This document shows positions 25,370 through 33,874 of a stretch of 58,592 nucleotides of DNA, one piece after another (the first letter of the stretch is position 1; each line of letters opens with the position of its first letter). The DNA is from Lachnospiraceae bacterium (GTDB lineage Bacteria > Bacillota > Clostridia > Lachnospirales > Lachnospiraceae). The position numbers and the translations under genes were made by a program. The notes beneath the pieces were generated by a model. That model was not told the origin of the DNA. It worked only from the letters and a program-made list of their open reading frames with translations, and ran no database searches. The stretch spans positions 1 to 58,592 of the forward strand of contig JAFQMS010000035.1 in NCBI GenBank assembly GCA_017396145.1. The letters run 5' to 3'.

Positions 25370-25431
25370 TAGAAAAATGATTTGCCCATAGGTCGTGTTG
25401 ATAAACCGTTATCTGGGCGGAAAGGATTATT

Positions 25432-26370
25432 ATGTCAAAGGCAATAGAAGTAACAAATTTGGTAAAGAGATATAAAGAGTTGGTAGCTTTAGACCATTTT
25501 AATTTAGATATTGAGGAGGGAGAGATATTTGGTCTTTTGGGACCTAATGGTTCAGGTAAGACAACAACAATTAATTGCATCTTATCCCTTCTTGATTATG
25601 ACAAAGGGGAGATAAAAGTGTTTGGTAAGAATATGCGTCCAAACAGTTATGATATTAAGAAGGATATCGGAGTAATTATGCAAAATGTAGCTGTTTTTGA
25701 TGAACTTACCGTATATGACAATATTGATTATTTCTGTGGGCTATACATAAAGGATAAGAAAACCAGAGAAAAGTATGTAGAAGAGGCAATTGAGTTTGTA
25801 GGATTAGAGGATTATAAAAAGTTTTTACCTAAAAAACTTTCTGGTGGTCTTCTTAGAAGATTAAATATAGCATGTGGAATTTCGCATAAACCGAAACTTA
25901 TATTCTTTGACGAGCCTACTGTAGCAGTAGACCCTCAAAGTAGAAATAAGATTCTAGAAGGAATCACTCGCTTAAATGAACAGGGCGCAACAATCGTATA
26001 TACTTCTCATTATATGGAGGAGGTAGAACAACTGTGTACTAGGATTTTGATTATGGACAGAGGTAAGAATGTTGCAATGGGTACCAAAGAAGAATTAAAA
26101 AAGATGATTAAGAATACAGAAACAATTACAGTAGAGATTCCTTTGCTTGAGGAGAAACATATTGCTGAGATTGAAAAGTTACCACATGTTTATGAAGTAA
26201 AATATGACAATAATAGACTTACAGTATGTTACAGTGGAGGAAAACACAATTTGGTACGTGTTCTAGAGTATTTTCAAAACAATAATATTGGTTTTGGCAG
26301 AGTGTATTCAGAGTTGCCAACACTTAATGATGTGTTCTTGGAAATTACAGGTAAGGAGTTGAGAGATTAA
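25432..26370 (+). CDS. ABC-2 type transporter, ATP-binding protein
   Basis: A 312-residue ATPase with Walker A GPNGSGKTTT (about 41-50), Q-loop IMQN, signature LSGGLLRRLNIA and Walker B LIFFDEPTVAVDP. The C-terminal 80 residues are the extension common in DrrA/NatA-type drug and antibiotic exporters. AAGG lies upstream of the ATG. It is the first gene of an operon with two permeases and is probably induced by the divergent two-component system. Confidence 0.95.
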   Translation: MSKAIEVTNLVKRYKELVALDHFNLDIEEGEIFGLLGPNGSGKTTTINCILSLLDYDKGEIKVFGKNMRPNSYDIKKDIGVIMQNVAVFDELTVYDNIDYFCGLYIKDKKTREKYVEEAIEFVGLEDYKKFLPKKLSGGLLRRLNIACGISHKPKLIFFDEPTVAVDPQSRNKILEGITRLNEQGATIVYTSHYMEEVEQLCTRILIMDRGKNVAMGTKEELKKMIKNTETITVEIPLLEEKHIAEIEKLPHVYEVKYDNNRLTVCYSGGKHNLVRVLEYFQNNNIGFGRVYSELPTLNDVFLEITGKELRD

Positions 26371-27494
26371 TGTTTTTTCATAATTTTAAGTATTCTTTAA
26401 AAACAACATTAAAGAACAAAAATACAATATTTTGGACATTGATATTTCCTATTGCGTTAGGTACTTTTATGTATCTTGCCTTTGGCAATCTGTTTGAAGA
26501 TGAGATGTTTGATGCAATTCCCGTATCAGTTGTTGTAGAAAGTGAAAACAAGACATTTGAAGAGACTCTAAAGCAACTAGATAAAAAGGGTGAGGATAGA
26601 ATTATTATAGCTACTTATGAGTCTAAGGAAAAGGCGAAAAAAAGTCTTGAAGATGAAAAAGTAGAAGCAATAATCTATGTAGATGACAAGCCTTATATGG
26701 AAGTGTTGAGTAATTCCTTTAAAGCTACTGTGCTAAAAACAGTGCTTGAAGAATATGAAAAGGTTAATAAGGTGGTAGGAGATATTGGAGAGAAAAATCC
26801 ATTGAATATCGGAAAAGCAGTAGAAACTATTACTGCAGGAGTGCAGCAGTATACTTCTAAAACTACTTCAGAAGGTAATCAGGATGTCTATACAAGTTTC
26901 TTCTATGCTATATTTGCTATGAGTTGCCTCTTTGCAGCACTAACAGCGAATCAAAAAGTTCACAGTATACAGGCAAATGCCAGTGCTTTAGGAATGAGAA
27001 GATGCTTATCTCCTAATAGTAAGATGATTACAGTTGTTGCTGAATTTTTATCACTTCTTTTAATACAATTTGTTATAGAATTAATAACTCTTGGATACTT
27101 AACTGTCTTGGGTGTGGACTTTGGAGAACACTATTTCCTTATAATGCTTGTGCTTCTTTTCGGTGCCAGCATAGGTATCTCCTTGGGAATACTAATTGGT
27201 GCTGTTGTTAAAAACGAGAAAAAATCTGAAGGAATATGTGTGGCTTCAATGCTCTTTTTATCAGTGCTTGCGGACTTGATGATAGGCGGCATTAAGTATA
27301 CCATAGAGCAAAAGGTGCCAATTTTGAACAGGATTAATCCTGCAACATTAATTGCGGATTCGTTTTATGCGTTAAATATATATGATACTTATGATAGATA
27401 TATTAGAAATATAGCCACTCTTGGGGGAATGTCAATTGCCTTAATTGTAATTAGTGTTTTGGTATTAAGGAGGAACAAATATGCAAGTCTTTAA
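26370..27494 (+). CDS. ABC-2 type permease (first)
   Basis: A 374-residue membrane protein with one N-terminal helix (about 20-40), an extracytoplasmic domain of about 130 residues, then five helices from about 175 to the end. This is the ABC2_membrane_3 layout. Its ATG overlaps the stop of the ATPase gene (TAATG), which couples them. It probably forms a heterodimeric channel with the next gene. Confidence 0.9.
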   Translation: MFFHNFKYSLKTTLKNKNTIFWTLIFPIALGTFMYLAFGNLFEDEMFDAIPVSVVVESENKTFEETLKQLDKKGEDRIIIATYESKEKAKKSLEDEKVEAIIYVDDKPYMEVLSNSFKATVLKTVLEEYEKVNKVVGDIGEKNPLNIGKAVETITAGVQQYTSKTTSEGNQDVYTSFFYAIFAMSCLFAALTANQKVHSIQANASALGMRRCLSPNSKMITVVAEFLSLLLIQFVIELITLGYLTVLGVDFGEHYFLIMLVLLFGASIGISLGILIGAVVKNEKKSEGICVASMLFLSVLADLMIGGIKYTIEQKVPILNRINPATLIADSFYALNIYDTYDRYIRNIATLGGMSIALIVISVLVLRRNKYASL

Positions 27495-28641
27495 ACTTTA
27501 TATGAAAATACTTAACAAGTATAGAGGGCAAATAATAATGTATATAGGAATATTTGCAGGACTTATGTTTGGGTTCATTCTTCCTAGTACAGACAATAAT
27601 GGTGCCACAGGGTTTACTGAGAGTACTGTAAAATATGCTATTTTTGATTATGATAACAGCGTTATTAGTAAAGGTATCGGTAAGTTTCTCAAAGATAATC
27701 ATGAGATAGTGGAAATAGAAAATGATGAGAAGGAAACAATACAAGATGCTCTCTACAATCAAAAGATTCATTGTGCTATACGAATAAACGAAGGATATGA
27801 GGAAGACAATTTAGAGGGGAATGGAAAAGACAGTCTAGAGATTTATAGGATAAATGGCACAACTAAAAGTGTTCTTATGGAAGAAGATATTAATAGTTTT
27901 ATAACAATAATTAATACATACCTAGGCGCTGGATATGATAGTAAAGAAGCGGTTAAACTTGCCCTAGAGGCTCAAAAGGTTTCTGTGAAGGTCAACTTGC
28001 CGGAAGGGGAAGATACTTCAGGTCAAAGTGCTGTACAGTTTTTCTTTAGGTATCAGCCATGGATGTTTATAGCTATGTGCGTATGTGGAATAACTCCTGT
28101 TTTGATAATTCTTGATAAGAAAAATGTAAGAGAAAGAATAGAATGTTCTTCGTACAAGTTTTCAAAGATGAATCTGGAGATAATACTGGGAGTTCTTGTT
28201 ACAGGATTTGCTATATGTGCTCTATTTTCTGTGGCAGGCGTAATAGTTTTTCATAGTGAAATGTCAGCAATGCAGGCAGTGTTATATATAATAAATATGT
28301 TTTGTATTATGGCAGTTGCCCTTGCAATAACATTTTTAGTTGGGAAACTTACAACTAAAGAGCAGGTGGTATCTTTGCTTGCTAATATTATCTCTCTTGG
28401 AATGGCTTTTTTATCTGGTGTATTTGTACCCATAGAATTATTAAGCGATACAATAATTAAGGTTGCACACTTCTTACCTGCTTATTGGTATGAACTTGCT
28501 GTTACTGACATTATTAATTACCAATCTGATAAACTTGCAAGAATTATTCAGTATATGGGAATTCAGGTATTGTTTGCCATAGCTATTGTTATAGTTGGTG
28601 TTGCGGTATCAAGAAAGAGGCTGGTCAATAAGAGTGCATAA
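27481..28641 (+). CDS. ABC-2 type permease (second)
   Basis: A 386-residue membrane protein with the same layout as the gene before: one helix at about 18-35, a charged external domain, then five helices from about 190. The start lies 14 bp inside the preceding gene, behind AAGGAGG. Its 3' end overlaps the converging phosphopantetheinyl transferase gene by 33 bp, and no terminator is visible. Confidence 0.9.
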   Translation: MQVFKLYMKILNKYRGQIIMYIGIFAGLMFGFILPSTDNNGATGFTESTVKYAIFDYDNSVISKGIGKFLKDNHEIVEIENDEKETIQDALYNQKIHCAIRINEGYEEDNLEGNGKDSLEIYRINGTTKSVLMEEDINSFITIINTYLGAGYDSKEAVKLALEAQKVSVKVNLPEGEDTSGQSAVQFFFRYQPWMFIAMCVCGITPVLIILDKKNVRERIECSSYKFSKMNLEIILGVLVTGFAICALFSVAGVIVFHSEMSAMQAVLYIINMFCIMAVALAITFLVGKLTTKEQVVSLLANIISLGMAFLSGVFVPIELLSDTIIKVAHFLPAYWYELAVTDIINYQSDKLARIIQYMGIQVLFAIAIVIVGVAVSRKRLVNKSA

Positions 28642-29283
28642 AATTTCATTTTCAGGCTCTTTGGTGCAAACGCTTATATGATATCCTTCATAATCTTTTT
28701 CAGTGATGTAACAGTCCATAGGGAAATCACAATGATGAATATGGGCATGGTCATCAATGAATTTTACTTGGAAGGAGTCTAGAGGTAGGGTAAGTCCTTC
28801 CCCAGTCATTTTCACATAACTTTCTTTGATGGTCCAAAACCTGTAAAATGTATATAAGCGGCTGTCCTTTTGTGAGGAATCTATTTCTTCCAAAAGGGCA
28901 GTTTCATTTTCACTAAAAAATCTCTTTGAAATCTTTGTTATTAGTTCTGTGGAAGCAGAGTAATCTATACTTTCAATATCGCATCCTATTTCATAAAGAG
29001 AAACGGCGCATATTACAAGATTTTTACTATGAGAGATATTAAAGTTCAAGTTAGGACATAATGGTTTGTTGTGGTCACCATAATATATATCGTCAAAGGT
29101 TAGATTGTGGTCGCTTAAAATTTTTTTTAGTATTAAGGCACTTCCCCATGCTTGTTTTCTTTTTTCACATATGGAAAGGCGCAAGATTCTTTCTTGCTTA
29201 GCAAGTGGAAGAGTGGATAGTAAATGGGGATTATCCTTTGGATCGGGTAAAGAATTAATGTCAATGATGAATAAATTAATCAT
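28609..29283 (-). CDS. 4'-phosphopantetheinyl transferase, Sfp type
   Basis: A 224-residue enzyme that attaches the phosphopantetheine arm of CoA to carrier proteins. It has NFNISHS, GCDIESID (Mg-binding Asp/Glu) and FWTIKESYVKMTGEGL, the three Sfp signatures. CAGGAG precedes the ATG. Sfp-type enzymes usually serve peptide or polyketide synthases. None is in the window, so its partner lies elsewhere, or it serves the fatty acid carrier. Confidence 0.93.
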   Translation of the reverse strand: MINLFIIDINSLPDPKDNPHLLSTLPLAKQERILRLSICEKRKQAWGSALILKKILSDHNLTFDDIYYGDHNKPLCPNLNFNISHSKNLVICAVSLYEIGCDIESIDYSASTELITKISKRFFSENETALLEEIDSSQKDSRLYTFYRFWTIKESYVKMTGEGLTLPLDSFQVKFIDDHAHIHHCDFPMDCYITEKDYEGYHISVCTKEPENEILCTLIDQPLS

Positions 29284-29367
29284 GGCAGCTCCTGTTTGTT
29301 AAGAAATTATAGATATATATATGTTACATTAATATTTATTTAAAGGCAAATAAAATTAAGGCTTTTA

Positions 29368-29396
29368 TTGTAAATATGCGCATCTGATGATATAAT
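29368..29396 (+). promoter_or_regulatory. Promoter of the purine permease gene
   Basis: TTGTAA and TATAAT are separated by 17 bp, 63 bp upstream of the ATG. The leader shows no purine riboswitch core. Confidence 0.55.
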
Positions 29397-29459
29397 TTTA
29401 TATTAGATAAATACAGTGGTTGCGACTAACTGTAATATATTAAATACTGGAGGAAAACC

Positions 29460-30836
29460 ATGAACATATTAGAAAAAGTTTTCAAATTAAAAGAAAATGG
29501 AACAGATGTTAAGACGGAAGTTGTAGCGGGCATTACAATTTTCTTAACACTTGCCTATATATTGGCTGTTAATCCCAATATTCTTTCAGACCCTTCATCG
29601 GGCATGGACAAAGGGGCAGTATTCACAGCAACAGCTCTAGCGTCTGCAATTGCTACGATTATTATGGGATTATGGGCTAATTATCCTATAGCGCTTTCTG
29701 CAGGTATGGGTCTTAATGCGTACTTTGCGTTATCTGTATGTGGAGGCGAACTTGCAGGAATAGAAGACCCTTGGAAAATTGCTTTAGCAGCAGTATTAGT
29801 AGAAGGTATAGTATTCCTTATTATGTCATTATTCAGATTTAGAGAGACAATGGTTAATGCAATACCAGCTAATGTTAAATATGGTATTACCGCAGGTATT
29901 GGTCTTTTTATTGCTCTTATAGGACTTATTGGAGCAGGGATTGTTGTTAAGCATGATACTACTTTGGTTACTTTGGGTGACTTTGGTGAACCAGGATTTG
30001 CACTGTGTATTGCAGGTGTATTTATCATTGCAATTCTTAATCATTACAAAGTTAAAGGTGCGATTCTTATTGGAATTCTTGGGGCATGGATACTTGGTAT
30101 GTTGGCAGAATTGGCAGGATGGTACGTTGTTGATGTAGAGGCTGGTGTGTATTCTTTGATACCATCAATGAGTTTTTCTGATATTAAACCACCATCACTT
30201 AGTCCGACTTTTCTTAAATTTAATTTTGGTTGGGCTAGGGATAATATAGTTAATTTTATAGTTATTATATTTTCCTTTATGTTTGTTGATATGTTTGATA
30301 CAGTAGGAACAGTAATAGGAGTTGCTGATCAGGCAAAACTTCTTGATAAAGACGGTAAACTTCCTAAGGTAGGTCGAGTTCTTACAACTGACGCAATTGG
30401 AACATGTGCAGGCGCATGTCTTGGTACTTCAACTATTACAAGTATGGTTGAGTCTGGTGCAGGTGTAGCACAGGGGGGTAAGACAGGGCTTACAGCAATT
30501 ACAACAGGATTACTTTTTATAGTAGCGTTATTTTTCTCGCCAATATTCCTTACCATACCAGCATTTGCAACAGCTTCAGCACTTATCTATGTTGGTTTTC
30601 AGATGGCAAGTTCTATTACAAAGATGAAATTTGATGGAGATATGGCAGATGCAATCGGTGGATATCTTGCATTTCTTATGATGCCGCTCACATATTCTAT
30701 TGCTAATGGTATTATGTTTGGTATATTAAGTTGGATTATTATTAAGTTATTCACAGGAAAAGTTAAGGAAATACACCCTATCATCATGGTTGTAGGAGCT
30801 TTGTTTGTAATAAGAATAGTTACTTTAGTAGTTTAA
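29460..30836 (+). CDS. NCS2-family purine permease (AzgA/PbuG type)
   Basis: A 458-residue inner-membrane transporter with about 12-14 helices for adenine, guanine or hypoxanthine uptake. Family marks: TEVVAGITIFLTLAYILAVNP near the N-terminus, SAGMGLNAYFAL in the region of helix 3, FVDMFDTVGTVIGVADQA, and the tail helices. Length fits AzgA-like members. ACTGGAGG precedes the ATG. It supplies bases for hpt (56895) and the purine genes at 46-48 kb. It stands alone, ending at a strong terminator. Confidence 0.95.
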   Translation: MNILEKVFKLKENGTDVKTEVVAGITIFLTLAYILAVNPNILSDPSSGMDKGAVFTATALASAIATIIMGLWANYPIALSAGMGLNAYFALSVCGGELAGIEDPWKIALAAVLVEGIVFLIMSLFRFRETMVNAIPANVKYGITAGIGLFIALIGLIGAGIVVKHDTTLVTLGDFGEPGFALCIAGVFIIAILNHYKVKGAILIGILGAWILGMLAELAGWYVVDVEAGVYSLIPSMSFSDIKPPSLSPTFLKFNFGWARDNIVNFIVIIFSFMFVDMFDTVGTVIGVADQAKLLDKDGKLPKVGRVLTTDAIGTCAGACLGTSTITSMVESGAGVAQGGKTGLTAITTGLLFIVALFFSPIFLTIPAFATASALIYVGFQMASSITKMKFDGDMADAIGGYLAFLMMPLTYSIANGIMFGILSWIIIKLFTGKVKEIHPIIMVVGALFVIRIVTLVV

Positions 30837-30888
30837 ATAATATGTACAAACACTAAGAATGAAGAAAGTTAATATGAAATGTTAAAAA

Positions 30889-30937
30889 ATCCTGATAATG
30901 AGATGCGTTGTAGCATTTCATTATCAGGATTTTTTTT
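30889..30937. terminator. Strong terminator, probably bidirectional
   Basis: ATCCTGATAATGAGATGC pairs with GCATTTCATTATCAGGAT, with eight T on the plus side and six T (read on the minus strand) on the other. It serves the permease and the converging HAD gene. Confidence 0.93.
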
Positions 30938-30958
30938 ATAAATAGTATAATGCTTCGA

Positions 30959-31765
30959 TTATGACATGAATTTTTTGATTACATATAAAACACCATCATC
31001 ATCATTTGATTTGGTAATATAATCAGCAGCATTTTTCACGCAATCCTGTGCATTTTCCATGGCAACACCAAGACCTGCAATTGATATCATGGAAATATCG
31101 TTAAATCCGTCACCGCAACATATCATTTCTTTGCTTGTAAGACCTATGCTGTTAAGCAGTTTTAACAAAGAATGTGCCTTATCAATTCCTTGTGGCATAA
31201 TCTCTAAGAAAAATGGCTCAGAACGGAATATATTAAGATAGCCATTGAACACTTTTTTAAGTTTTTCTTCCATAGCGGCAATCTCATCTGGCTCTCCTGT
31301 CATAAGGCATTTGTTGACAGAAAAATCAATGTATTCGCAGAAGTTAGGTACTTCTTTGATTGGAAGATTAACTATCTTAGATTCTATTTCCATATATTTG
31401 TTAGTTTTAGTTCCACATATTATAGCTTGGTCTTCGTAGGTTAAAAGACCAAGACCGGCATCCTTTGCATGAGAAAAAAGAGTAGGAAGACAATCTGGTG
31501 GAAGAGTTTTTTGATAAATGGTTTCGTTGCTTTTACAATCTATAATCCTACCGCCATTGTAGGCTAGAATATAACTGCCATAATCAGCAAGTTTTAATTG
31601 TTTTGCCAAAGGGGTAATTCCTGGAGTTGGACGCCCTGAAGCTAGTACTACTTTGTATCCACGGCTTTGAATATCAATCAGCCCTTCCAAAGTGGCAGGG
31701 CTGATTTCTTTTTTAGAATTAGTCAAAGTTCCGTCGATATCTAATACGATGATTTTGTACGACAT
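30959..31765 (-). CDS. HAD-superfamily phosphatase, Cof type
   Basis: A 268-residue cytosolic hydrolase with motif I DIDGTLTN at the N-terminus, motif II ASGR, a Lys in the C-terminal third (KAHSLLKLL) and motif IV CCGDGFNDISMI. The large C2-type cap between motifs II and III places it with Cof/YidA sugar-phosphate or flavin-phosphate phosphatases. The substrate cannot be told. AAAAGGA precedes the ATG. It lies 45 bp downstream of the zinc-ribbon gene on the same strand, so they may be co-transcribed. Confidence 0.92.
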   Translation of the reverse strand: MSYKIIVLDIDGTLTNSKKEISPATLEGLIDIQSRGYKVVLASGRPTPGITPLAKQLKLADYGSYILAYNGGRIIDCKSNETIYQKTLPPDCLPTLFSHAKDAGLGLLTYEDQAIICGTKTNKYMEIESKIVNLPIKEVPNFCEYIDFSVNKCLMTGEPDEIAAMEEKLKKVFNGYLNIFRSEPFFLEIMPQGIDKAHSLLKLLNSIGLTSKEMICCGDGFNDISMISIAGLGVAMENAQDCVKNAADYITKSNDDDGVLYVIKKFMS

Positions 31766-31810
31766 TAATACTTATCCTTTTCTTTATTGTTCTAAATCTG
31801 TATGTGTATA

Positions 31811-33760
31811 TTAATCTTCCTCAGTGCCGTTCTTTCTTGCACCACATCCACATTGACCAATATAACTTGCTAATACTTTACCGCATTTTGGACAGGTCCA
31901 TGAATTCTTCATAGCACTTTCACCATCTGCTGGTTTAATTCCCTTAGGCTCAATTCTTTTTAAAGATTCTTCTGTAGAATTGTCAGCACCTAATAAACCT
32001 TTGTTGTATGAACCGCTATCTAGATTATTGGCACTGTTCATTGCTTCGGTAAGAGTATTCATGCTTTTGGTTTTAACATTATTAAATGTTGTTGAGATGT
32101 TGTTAGCAAGGTTTTGAGCAAGATTAGATTCTTTCTTAGGTTTTTTAGCAGACTCTTCTGCAGCCTTTTGAGTAGCCTCGTATTTCTTCAATTCTTCGTC
32201 TGGAACTGGTATGTAGTTCTTTGGTTTTCTACGTCCACATCCACAAAGTCCCACGAAAGCACCATTAATCTTACCACATTTTGTACATTTCCATGCATTT
32301 GACATAGCCATCTGACCATCTTCAAGATGAACACCTTTAGGTTCAATTCTAATTATCTCTGGCTCATCAGAAGCATTGGCTGCTATCTCGGTGAAAGCAG
32401 TAATAATCTCTTCTTTAGGCTCCTCTACTTCGTAACCTGCTGCAGTCTTAATCTTTTTGATAGTGTTATTGATTGCAGGAACGATAGTTTCGTTAATTGC
32501 ATCATTGTACTCCTTGAATGATGGAGGTACAATGTTATTTTTGTATACTACTTCTGGAACAAAATCTGCCTCAGACATCATTCTTGCTTCTAGTTCTTCA
32601 GCAGAAACCGGTATGTATGTATCAGGTCTTCTTGCGCCGCAACCGCAAAGACCAACAAATTCACCATTGAATTTACCGCATACAGGACATCTCCATGCTG
32701 TAGCCATAGCACGTTCTCCATCTTTGAGAGTCTTGCCCTTTGGCTCAATACGTTTAAGAGGTGTATCATCTAGAGCATTAAGGTTTGCTCTGTTCATTAC
32801 AGGTAATTCGTCTTCGTCTTCATCTTCATCATCATCTTCGTAAAGAGCATATGCTTGAACGCTTTGTACAGGAGTCTCATTATTAATAGGCTGTGCAGAT
32901 ATAGGCGCAACTCCAGGCTGTGTAGCTTTAACAATCTCTGGCTCAACAACTTTTGGTCTTATAGGTTTTGCCGGTTGAACTTTAACTGGTTTAGAAATCT
33001 TAGCCTGAGAAACAACATCATCAACAATTGTTTCAACTACTGCATTCACAGTTGACGAATTTGCAACAGTGACATCCACTATATCATTGACAGGCTTAGT
33101 AGTTTTAGTGGTTCTCTTTCTTGGTGTTTTTGGTGCCTCAGTTTCCTTTGGAGAAAGTTCATCAGTAACTTGTGCAACTGCATCGGCATTAGAAGCAGCC
33201 TTAGTAGTTCTCTTTCTTGTAGTCTTTTTAGGGGCAGCAGCCTCTTCTTTAACGGCAGTATCTGCTGGTTTTGCACCATCTTCATCAGATGTAGATGGTG
33301 TTGTGGAAGCCTTGGTAGTTCTTTTTCTTGTAGTCTTTTTAGGTTCTGAAGTAGTTTCTTCATCTTTAGAAACAGGCTTTTCTACAATCTTTTCTACGAT
33401 AACTTCTTTAACAACTTCTACTTCCACAATCTTTGGTTCCGGAGTAGGAGTTTTATCTACAGTTGATTCGGCTTCAGGCATATAATCTACGATTATGCTC
33501 TGACCTTCTAGGGAATCAACATATTTTAATACTTTTTTGTAAGCAGCACAGTTAACAAACTGCTTGATAGCAGGTGGATTCTTAAATGTAGCAATAAAGC
33601 ATAAGTCATAGTCTGACATACTATAATTAAATCCTACTTCTGCAAATAGACAGCCTTCTTGTGCGCTTGCGATGTCAAGAATATCTTTTCTGATTTTCTC
33701 TAAATATTCCTGTTTGTTGTCATCGTCTTTAATGGCCCATAAAACGATGTGTTTGTTCAT
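31811..33760 (-). CDS. Dabb-domain protein with basic repeats and three zinc ribbons
   Basis: A 649-residue protein of unusual layout. Residues 1-97 look like a Dabb stress-response alpha-beta barrel (HIVLWAIKDDD, AEVGFNYSMSDYDLCFIATF). Residues about 105-235 are low-complexity and basic, with three copies of a (K)KTTRKRTTK motif alternating with acidic stretches. An acidic run (DEDEDEDE) lies near 313. Three modules of about 45 residues follow (near 340, 480 and 610), each RIEPKG...AM...W-C-x2-CGK...G-x-CGCG-x-RK, i.e. a four-Cys zinc ribbon. It has no membrane segment. The basic repeats could bind DNA or RNA, as in histone-H1-like tails. I know of no assigned function for this combination. 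Confidence 0.72.
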   Translation of the reverse strand: MNKHIVLWAIKDDDNKQEYLEKIRKDILDIASAQEGCLFAEVGFNYSMSDYDLCFIATFKNPPAIKQFVNCAAYKKVLKYVDSLEGQSIIVDYMPEAESTVDKTPTPEPKIVEVEVVKEVIVEKIVEKPVSKDEETTSEPKKTTRKRTTKASTTPSTSDEDGAKPADTAVKEEAAAPKKTTRKRTTKAASNADAVAQVTDELSPKETEAPKTPRKRTTKTTKPVNDIVDVTVANSSTVNAVVETIVDDVVSQAKISKPVKVQPAKPIRPKVVEPEIVKATQPGVAPISAQPINNETPVQSVQAYALYEDDDEDEDEDELPVMNRANLNALDDTPLKRIEPKGKTLKDGERAMATAWRCPVCGKFNGEFVGLCGCGARRPDTYIPVSAEELEARMMSEADFVPEVVYKNNIVPPSFKEYNDAINETIVPAINNTIKKIKTAAGYEVEEPKEEIITAFTEIAANASDEPEIIRIEPKGVHLEDGQMAMSNAWKCTKCGKINGAFVGLCGCGRRKPKNYIPVPDEELKKYEATQKAAEESAKKPKKESNLAQNLANNISTTFNNVKTKSMNTLTEAMNSANNLDSGSYNKGLLGADNSTEESLKRIEPKGIKPADGESAMKNSWTCPKCGKVLASYIGQCGCGARKNGTEED

Positions 33761-33874
33761 GTTACCCCACTGTCCTTCCTATAATTTGTTAATACATACA
33801 TTTGGATAATAAATATCCGTCAAGTAACAATATTTTACCATAAATAAGTTATATGTGCAAGATTTACTTATGCA

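Noticed and set aside
29284..29459. Purine riboswitch upstream of the purine permease
   Set aside because: The conserved junction bases and the paired loops of the purine aptamer are not found; only a plain promoter and a short leader are present.
33069..33485. Plus-strand open frame rich in Ser and Val opposite the zinc-ribbon gene
   Set aside because: It is the antisense of the basic and acidic repeats, lacks a ribosome site and has no recognisable domain.
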